A DNA stretch of 64,000 bases from contig JAKGHH010000008.1 in NCBI GenBank assembly GCA_022828595.1, positions 20,266,378 to 20,330,377 on the forward strand, given 5' to 3'. Below are positions 57,901-64,000 of the stretch, piece by piece. The translations under genes were made by a program, and so were the position numbers. How positions within the stretch are numbered: position 1 is the stretch's first letter; each line of letters opens with the position of its first letter. Under the pieces are notes generated by a model. The model did not search any database. It worked only from the letters and a program-made list of their open reading frames with translations, and had not been told where the DNA came from. This stretch comes from Nelumbo lutea (lineage: Eukaryota > Streptophyta > Magnoliopsida > Proteales > Nelumbonaceae).

Positions 57901-59842
57901 AAAAGGAAGGTTCTCTGGAAACTGATTCCATTTGTGGTTATCTGGTGTATCTGGACTGAGAGGAATAGAAGGGTATTTAATGACAAGTCTCTTAGTCCGG
58001 AGGATCTATCTCAGTAGTTGGTGGGCGAGTTGGTTTCATGGCTGTTTGTGACTGCTGAATTTAGAAATTGTAATGTATCAGATGTGTTATTTTCTGTTTC
58101 TTGATGGCTCATGTAATTGTTGTTTTAGATCAGTTAGCCATTTCTGGGACTGATCTCAGCCTCCAATGTGTATCTTTTTCTTAATAAATATTACTTTACC
58201 TTTTCCAAAAAAAAAAATATATTTTGTCATGGTGTGATGGTCATCCATTTTCTTTCTAGAAAACCTGTTTCTCTTTGCATTGGATAAATATTTTTTGTTC
58301 TCAAATTTTTGATGATCGGCAGGTTCCTGTTCCTGCGTTGAAGGAACAGATTGCAACAGTCACTGGTGTATTATCAGAACAACAGCGCCTAATATGCCGT
58401 GGAAAAGTTTTGAAGGATGATCAACTCCTTTCAGCTTACCGTATCCTCTTCCATTACTTATTCCTTTTTTCTTATTGGTTGTGTTTCTTCTGTTTTTTTA
58501 TTGGTTATGGTAACATATGCTTAGCTAATGTTCCTCACTTCCTCTTCATTCAGAACTGCATTGCATCAATTTGTTTAAGTTCTTTCTTTCTAGCTTTCTT
58601 ATTTGGCTTGCTCGTTTGAGTTGTGCAAACCAGTCTTCTGCCATAGTTCTGCGGTTCAGACCTACCCAAAAAGGGTCTGCTTCCCATTTTAAGCAGTCCA
58701 CTGCAAGGTTGTACACATTTTAAAACATTCATTTCTGCCCTCAAATCATCTTTAATTTTTTACTAGTATTTCGGAAAGTATTTTAATGTGGATTGGATTG
58801 CTAATAACTTACTTTGTCACCTGAAACTTTCCAAATGCATGTTGTCACTCTTGGCAGCTCTCATTCTTGTGCAGTTAGCCTTTTCCATGATTTAAATGCA
58901 GGGTTTATATTTTGAGTAGGCTATTGTATCAAATTTTTGTACCCTACCAATATGCCAAAATCCTAAGAAGCTAGGACTGATGGAAAGCATCAAGCTAAAG
59001 CTGTTTAACTCTCAGGACCATACTCTAATCTTGACTATTTCTGGCCTTTTTTTCTTTAAACATTCTTGGAGAATCCTTTTCTTATTAATTTATTTTTTCT
59101 CCCTTGTTTTTCTTAATTTTCATTTCTTCATTTTGGACCTTAGTACCATTCTATGCAACATAGCCTTGAGGGGCAGGGCAGGCTGGGGGAGGGAAATTTG
59201 TGAGACTGATTCTCTTCATCATGCTTGTATAATTAACCTGGTTTTGGGATGCTTAGAGTATTTCAATTTGCTACATTAATACAACTATACTTTACTGTTG
59301 CTGGTAAAAAATATTGAATGCTGGCATACAAATACTGCATATGTGGAATGTCTTATACAGAATTACAATAACTTGGATATAAAGGAAAATGTTATTCAAA
59401 TTCATGAAGAAAGTACCTTCTGACCTTTTTGATATCATGGCTTAGATTGTCTATGATTACTTCTATCAACTGTAGGTTATGTCCCAGAAAGCAAAAATAA
59501 ATATCCATGGACACCACTTTTTTTATCTCATTTTATTTTTAGCATATTAACCTTTGCATGTGCAGCACATTTGTGATGTCAGTTTTTCAGATTCTTGATA
59601 TTACTTCTGTAGACCTTCAAAGTATTATAAATATATTATAAGTGAGCCTTTTCTACTCTAATCTGCTGTACTTTTGTCATCCTCTGTGTGATAGTTTGGT
59701 AAAATTCAACATTGGATTTCTTAATTTGATTTAGATGTGGAAGATGGGCACACTTTGCATTTGGTAGTCAGACAACCAGTTCCTCCTCCATCTGCATCCA
59801 CAATGGGCTTCATGGGATCTGAGGGTTTACATGATCATTCAG
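45929..59842 (+). CDS. BAG6: BAG6-type ubiquitin-like protein, N-terminal exons (3' end outside window)
   Basis: Coding exons 45929-46057 (its exon starts at 45905), 58323-58440 and 59735-59842, joined in frame with GT-AG sites, give 118 residues. After 22 acidic residues comes a ubiquitin-like fold: [46 protein letters not shown] and [23 protein letters not shown] and the QRLI(C/Y)-x-G-(K/R)-VL-x-DD pattern are shared with animal BAG6/Scythe. In that family the domain docks on proteasome and membrane-protein triage factors; plant relatives are called large proline-rich BAG6-like proteins. There is no terminal GG, so it is not a modifier. The rest of the protein must lie beyond 64000, since no further exon was seen after 59842. 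The first ATG in exon 2 is taken as start. Confidence 0.85.
46222..46256 (-). mobile_element. LINE J: 3' tail, left of Copia-2
   Basis: Read on the minus strand this is an L1-like end (AATAAAGTTTTTGTTAATGA followed by TAAAAAA). Copia-2 inserted here with duplication TTATT; LINE J continues at 52785. Confidence 0.5.
50261..50754. mobile_element. hAT-type MITE with GGGCTCGGGCC-rich arms, 494 bp, in Copia-2
   Basis: A perfect 8-bp duplication GTAGGTGG flanks it (50253-50260, 50755-50762). Ends start TAGGGGTTCAAGTCGGG and end GCACACCTA. The arms are rich in GGGCTCGGGCCCG; the centre is an AT-rich run of TATGTA words. Same type as the elements at 12700 and 13604. Confidence 0.9.
50964..51194. mobile_element. 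hAT-type MITE, tandem copy 1 (231 bp)
   Basis: Ends CAAGGTTCAAAGTATC and GATATTTTGAACCTTG. The left flank CACACAAC (50956-50963) resembles CATACAAC after both copies (51472 on). Closely similar to copy 2. Confidence 0.8.
51238..51471. mobile_element. hAT-type MITE, tandem copy 2 (234 bp)
   Basis: Same ends and orientation as copy 1, separated by 43 bases that include CATACAACTGTCTCCATAC, a copy of the sequence found after copy 2. So the pair arose by duplication of element plus flank, not by two insertions. Confidence 0.8.
52524..52546 (+). mobile_element. Micro LINE insertion: tail only, with 17- to 18-bp target duplication
   Basis: TTTATC plus an A-run is flanked by AGAAGAAGAGTTCGATA at 52507-52523 and 52547-52563. 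The insert resembles the extreme 3' end of LINE D (TTTATCAAAAA). It is absent from the left LTR of Copia-2, so it entered after Copia-2. Confidence 0.75.
52785..53345 (-). pseudogene. LINE J: RNase H fragment
   Basis: Minus-strand words RLNFDGCSC near 53270 and [20 protein letters not shown] at 52890-52960 are the beginning and end of a LINE RNase H domain, with stops between. The 3' tail lies beyond Copia-2. Confidence 0.65.
53355..53804 (-). pseudogene. LINE K: zf-RVT end with poly(A)
   Basis: T-run 53355-53369 is the poly(A) end. The frame 53804-53457 encodes [36 protein letters not shown] and [20 protein letters not shown], closely similar to LINEs F and L. Upstream LINE K sequence resumes at 55031. 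Confidence 0.85.
53805..55029 (+). pseudogene. Ty3/Gypsy fragment: protease to RT, with LTR piece
   Basis: Sense frames with stops show a retropepsin-like part ([18 protein letters not shown], 53900-54100) and RT start ([78 protein letters not shown]; 54350-54780). A short duplication (AAGGGACTGTTTTCCTATAC twice, 54582-54628) breaks the frame. An LTR-like end with TATAAAAGG (about 54910) and a CT microsatellite follows to 55029. AACAT occurs on both flanks (53800, 55030), a possible target duplication. It interrupts LINE K. Confidence 0.7.
55031..55370 (-). pseudogene. LINE K: RT thumb
   Basis: Frame 55219-55028: [40 protein letters not shown]; further upstream [11 protein letters not shown] and LQYLGLP near 55280-55340, with a run of Trp/Gly codons caused by CCACCACC/CCCCC expansion (55251-55279). 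Confidence 0.75.
55380..56455. other. Intron 2 sequence, nothing recognised
   Basis: No transposon domain and no exon seen; low-copy or very decayed sequence. Confidence 0.4.
56469..58220 (+). mobile_element. LINE L: 5'-truncated sense LINE with 13-bp target duplication
   Basis: Perfect duplication ATTTTGTCATGGT (56456-56468, 58221-58233) and an A-run after CCTTTTCC. Frames: RT active site (56459-56653: [15 protein letters not shown]), thumb 56749-57126 ([32 protein letters not shown]) and zf-RVT 57250-58017 ([55 protein letters not shown]). Three stops or shifts separate them. It ends 102 bases before exon 3 of the BAG6-like gene. Confidence 0.95.
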
Positions 59843-61000
59843 GTGTGCGATGCTTTTAGAGATCCTATGGATTTCTTTGATTTTAGATGCCGAATGAGTT
59901 GCGGCAGTATTTCAATTATTTTTTTATATCTTTAACTAAGCCTGTTTCACTTTGATCGGTAAATATTATCACAAAATGCTTCTTGAGGGGAATATTAATT
60001 TTATGGTTTCATGATTCTACATGATTTCATCAACATGCCTTTTTGTTGTTTTTTAGCAGTAATGATCAGACAGAACTCATCAAACCATAGGAAATCAAGA
60101 AAGAGATTTATTCATCATGGTTTGGTTATCTCATATCATACAACCTTTACATATTTACTGAAGTATATGCTAATCCATCTTTCCATCTGCATCAAAGTTT
60201 AAGCTTGTTCAATCCAATAGATGTTCTAACTTGTCCATCTTTCTAGAAAATCTCTATGGCAAAGGCATCAGATATGTTTTGTTTTTATCCTATACACATT
60301 GTTTAGAAAAGGGCCTTTATCATGACAATGGATGACCTTCCAATTGGTTAGCAGCTGCAACAATGATTCTATCTCCCAGTCATTTGAGTGCCTCCAAAAC
60401 AAGGAATTCCATATTACATGAATGCAGCATTTCACAGTGGTGGCACTCAAAAAAGTAAAAGAAAAAACATTTCATAGCGATTAATGGCTAGTGTGTATTT
60501 GCTGCCATACAGAACAATAAGAAAATCTGTGCAAAAGGAAGATATGCTCCACACTTGATTTTGGAAACAAACACAAACACCTCATACCTCAAATGAGCAT
60601 GCTTCTTGAAACTTCTGTGTCTTTGCAATTGTGTCACACTTGAGTTCTGCTTCAATCATCATCACACCAACCTGCAAGGTGATATTTTGTTTTATCATCT
60701 GGACCATCCCAAGATGGTGGGTGGCCCTATTGACTGCTCCTAAAGGAAAGCCTAGATTTTATGCTAGAAGTTTGTCCACATCACACTCCAGTGCCTCACT
60801 GCCTTTGCCAATTCTTCAAGGTTGTACACCTCTCCAATGTTATGGTTTAAAATGTCACGACATTTCAGAAATGTGATCAACATATGTTGGTGTTGAGAGT
60901 TGAGACCATTGGCATAAACCTTCACTTGAATTAATAAAATACAATATATTGGTTAATATTTTGACCATTTAGGTAAATGTCAACCATATCATTCCAACAA
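59843..61000. other. Intron after exon 4 of the BAG6-like gene, nothing recognised
   Basis: Donor GTGTGC at 59843. No further exon of the gene and no clear transposon was found up to about 61000. Confidence 0.4.
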
Positions 61001-61380
61001 ACAAAAAAAGGCTGTGTTGGAAGGAGTGCAAAAAGCCAAGGAATTGCTTATCCGTAAATTGGTGATTGAAGGGGAGTCCAAGTTGGTTATAAATTGGTTG
61101 CAAAAAGAGGACGGTGCTGGTTGGTGGGGCTATATTCATGAGAAAAGGAGAATTAGAAACTTGTTACAAGACATGGAGGTCATCTTACATTGGGTGGAAA
61201 GAGATGCTAACTCTTTTACTGGTTTTTTGGTTAAACAAGGGGTGGGAAGAAATCAACTTTTTTGGGCAATATTGTCATCTTTTTTCTTTTTTTTGGAGAG
61301 CTAATAGAGTTTATCACTGTTTTCATCCTTGTACTCTTTTGTTTTTATTTTAATGAATTCGACTCTGTTATTGATAAGAA
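61000..61380 (+). pseudogene. LINE M: RNase H C-terminal fragment
   Basis: Frame 61014-61304: LEGVQKAKELLIRKLVIEGE then SKLVINWLQKEDGAGWWGYI and VERDANSFTGFLVKQG, the Glu and second Asp blocks of a LINE RNase H. It ends with TTAATGAATTC and TTGATAAGAAAAATG, an L1-like tail. Strongly 5'-truncated. Confidence 0.8.
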
Positions 61381-61594
61381 AAATGTATAATATTTCCAAC
61401 CATATATTGACAACTCAGCATACATTTGGAGTACAAGCATAAGTAAAAAGATTTCATTTCATACAAAAAGTGAAAAAGAGACATTAAAGAAGGGGGAGGG
61501 GGGGAGAAGAAGGTTTTAGTTTGCATACCTGGAGTTGGAAGCACTGCAACTTCAGGTCTAACGAAGCACAAGAGTGGCCTCTACCTGGGTTTTT

Positions 61595-62720
61595 ATCATC
61601 ATCATCATCGTCATCCATATTCCAACCAATGTTTTAAAACGCGGAGGCGTGACGCGAGGCGTTCCACTACCTAGATGTCTGAGGCGTAGTTCAGAATGCA
61701 AGAGGCGTAAGCCTCCCGAACACAAGGAGCCATAAGCCTCCTTAAGTGGAGGGGGGTTAGGAGTAAGGAGGAAGGGGAGGAGGATGAAGAGGAAGGGGGA
61801 TCTCATTTTTTCTTTATTTTTAATAAAAATCTTTTATACTAAGAAGAATAAAGATGCATAACATTTTTTCTTTCCCCTTATCTTTTCTTCCCTTCCCTTT
61901 CCTTTTCTTTTATTTCCTTTTCTCCTTTATTTTTCTTCTCTTTCTTTTTCTCTCCCTTCCCTTTCTTTTCCTTTCCTTTTTTTTTCTTTTTTCTTTTTTT
62001 TTTTCTGTCTTTTTATATAAGATGTGCATGAGGCGTATGCCTCTAGCACGCCTCGTGAGAAAAGCACCTGAGGCTTACGCCTCTTGCACCTGAGGCTTAC
62101 GCCTTAGAGGTGTAAGCGCCTCTAGCATACGCCTCAGGGCGTTTTGGGAGCGCCTCACCTGGAGGCACACCTCTAGGCATATGCCTTCCACGCCTTTTAA
62201 AACACTGATCCCAACTATATGGGGTCGGCCACATGAATCATGTTTTGCCAATCTGTTCTATTTAAAGCCATATCCACTATTAAATTAAATTATAATTATC
62301 AAAAAGAATATCCACTATTAAATTCTTGGTGCTTAAATCATTTCTTACTACTTCTACTCATGTCCTTTTTGGTCTACCCCTAGCTCTTCTATGTCATTCA
62401 ACTTGTAACAAATCACTTATTCTAACTAGAGCTGTTGGTGGTCTTCTATGCACATGACTAAACCAATTTAGTCTCTCTCTCATTTTATCACTTATTGGAG
62501 CTGCTCCTAGGTTTCTATGGATGGATTCATTCCTGATCCTTTCATTTCTAGTTTTTCCACTCATCTATCTTAGCATTTGCATTTATGCCATACTCATTTT
62601 CTGAACATGTTGTTTCTTGACTGCCCAACACTTTGCTCCACACAACATAGTTGGTCTTACAACTATTTATCAAAATTTCCTTTTAATCTATGTGGTATTC
62701 TCCTATCACATAAAAGCCTG
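61595..62720 (-). pseudogene. RTE-type LINE 3' fragment
   Basis: 62208-62720 on the minus strand resembles the C-terminal region of plant RTE LINEs (NLGAAPISDKMRERLNWF-like, then HVHRRPPTALVR and RARGRPKRT) and contains GATCCCAACTATATGGGGTC, a usual RTE end sequence. The (ATC)n run at 61595-61610 fits an RTE tail. The two parts are separated by a hAT MITE. Confidence 0.7.
61628..62207. mobile_element. hAT-type MITE, 580 bp, GGCG-rich ends and pyrimidine core
   Basis: Ends CAATGTTTTAAAACGC and GCCTTTTAAAACACTG are inverted repeats; flanks TTTCCAAC and ATCCCAAC match at 6 of 8. GAGGCGT/ACGCCTC words are repeated in both arms. A T/C-rich tract (61868-62010) fills the centre. Confidence 0.7.
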
Positions 62721-62957
62721 CTGCACCCACCGTTTTTATAATAATAAAAATATTAAATGGATAATGTGATTTAATTCTAATTATTTATTAGAACCAAAAG
62801 AGATGCATACATGGTATTATTTCATACTAATAAAATATTAAAATGTTAAAATGTTCCGGGCTACTCTATAATCTTTTTTGTCTTTGTTGAAAGTGTTAAA
62901 ATAATTGATTTTATGTTTGTTAGGGTCTGTTTGGCTGATTAAAGCCTTTTTTATAGT

Positions 62958-63328
62958 AGAAGATCAAGACTGTAATCAGTCTTGAATCCTAAAAGGTTTT
63001 AGGTTTGTAGAACAGAAAAGAAGATGAGAGAAAAGGGAGAGAATAGAAGAGAAGCAAGAGAACACAAGTTGCTGAAAGGAGGGACAGATTCTTGACAGAT
63101 CTGCCGCCGTCACTCTCTTAATATATATAGGTTTATGTTTAGTACATGATGAAAGGACACATCTGCCCTTGGTACTTACATAATAAAGAAAGTAAATAAA
63201 ACTGAAATAAACAACAGCTGAATTAGCAAACTGACTCAAACTGACACTACTATAACTGAAACAAATACTGCTGTTCTACGAACACGGTGGGGACCACTGC
63301 AGTGGGGCCCACATCAGTGTTCTCTACA
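62958..63328 (-). mobile_element. Copia-3: 3' LTR
   Basis: On the minus strand it begins TGTAGAGAACACTG directly after a purine tract and the pol end. It resembles the Copia-2 LTR start (TGTAGAGAGACT). The left edge is approximate. Confidence 0.65.
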
Positions 63329-64000
63329 CTCCCCCCTCAAGTTGGGAGTAGATATCTATCATGCCCAACTTGGATAGGTCTATCTCTAACTTCTTCCTCG
63401 GTACAACCTTGGTGAGGATATCCGCGAGCTGCATATTGGATATGATGTACGGAAGACACACTTCTTGTGATATAACTCTTTCTCGCACAAAATGTCGATC
63501 AACTTCGATATGTTTAGTTCTGTCATGCTGCACTGGGTTGTGGGCTATATTAATAGCTGCCTGATTATCACAATACAACATTAAGGGCTTTTCATAGTCA
63601 ATACCCAACTCTTCAAGTAGTGACCTCAGCCATAAGATTTCAGCCACTCCATTAGCCATTGACCTGTATTCTGCTTCAGCACTGGAGCGGGAAACAACAC
63701 TCTGCTTCTTACTCCTTCAAGAGACAAGGTTACCTCCCACAAGGGCACAATATCCAGAGGTAGACCTTTTGTCATCAACACTTCCAGCCCAATCGACATC
63801 TGTATAGACTTCCACCCTCATATGATTATTGTTCTTGAGTAATATACCTCTACCCGGGTATCTCTTCAAGTATGCTAATATTCGTTCTGCCACAAGAAGA
63901 TGAGAAGTTCTAGGGGAGTGCATGTACTGGCTGACAACACTAACTGCATAGCTGATATCCGGTCGAGTGAGACAGAGATATAGAAGCTTTCCAACCAACC
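63324..64000 (-). pseudogene. Copia-3: RNase H and end of RT (continues past window)
   Basis: Frame 63998-63717 encodes [60 protein letters not shown]; after one in-frame stop replacing the Trp of the usual SWRSKKQ block it continues 63659-63324 with [33 protein letters not shown] and MQLADILTKVV. This is the best preserved Copia RNase H in the window. The 5' part lies beyond 64000. Confidence 0.9.

Larger units (their letters stand above)
46058..58322 (+). other. Intron 2 of the BAG6-like gene (12.3 kb), transposon-filled
   Basis: Interrupts the ubiquitin-like domain between the Cys codon ending exon 2 (donor GTAATA at 46058) and VPVPALK (acceptor GGCAG ending 58322). It holds Copia-2, LINEs J, K and L, and a Gypsy fragment. 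Family conservation across the junction makes this intron secure. Confidence 0.85.

Noticed and set aside
60268..60876. Possible antisense gene fragment
   Set aside because: Frames are short and match no family I recognise; no splice pattern.
61854..62093. 79-codon Phe/Leu/Ser-rich frame
   Set aside because: Translation of the T/C tract of a MITE.

Overview
This is nuclear DNA from a flowering plant, probably a dicot. The evidence is GT-AG introns, a RGF/GLV/CLEL signalling-peptide gene, a plant BAG6-type ubiquitin-like gene, and dense plant retroelements (L1-type LINEs with zf-RVT and RNase H domains, antisense Ty1/Copia elements with initiator-Met-tRNA primer sites, degenerate Ty3/Gypsy, and many hAT, Mutator and Harbinger-like MITEs). 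Genus cannot be fixed from the sequence alone. No rRNA, tRNA or CRISPR was seen.

Layout. 1-3.4 kb: a compact secreted-peptide gene (start codon 2044). Spliced through five exons it ends in a canonical RGF/GLV peptide, DYSPIRRKPPIHN. If the third exon is read through, the same gene ends in a different RGF-like peptide, DYCGPRSHNPRHH, with its own stop and a nearby AATAAA. Upstream is a dense cluster of ACGT-core (bZIP-type) sites. 3.4-18.4 kb: intergenic DNA with MITEs, a 0.9-kb internally deleted Copia element with perfect target-site duplications, a decayed sense LINE cut by two hAT MITEs, and a Pack-MULE-like element carrying an armadillo-repeat gene fragment and a nested solo LTR.

18.6-64 kb: one host gene fills the rest. 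A 5' untranslated exon ends near 18797. Coding exons at 45929-46057, 58323-58440 and 59735-59842 encode the ubiquitin-like domain of a BAG6-type protein, and the gene runs off the window. If the exon links are right, intron 1 is 27.1 kb and intron 2 is 12.3 kb, and both are built largely of nested transposons: LINE D in LINE C; LINE F in Copia-1 in LINE E; Copia-2 (with three hAT MITEs) in LINE J; a Gypsy fragment in LINE K; a sense truncated LINE L. The final part holds a LINE RNase H fragment, an RTE-type LINE fragment with a hAT MITE, and the start of Copia-3.

Only the two host genes look functional. All retroelement coding regions show stops, frameshifts or truncation. Several insertions have clean target-site duplications, so LINE, Copia and MITE activity has continued in this locus. 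The observation most worth following is the peptide gene with two alternative RGF-like C-termini.
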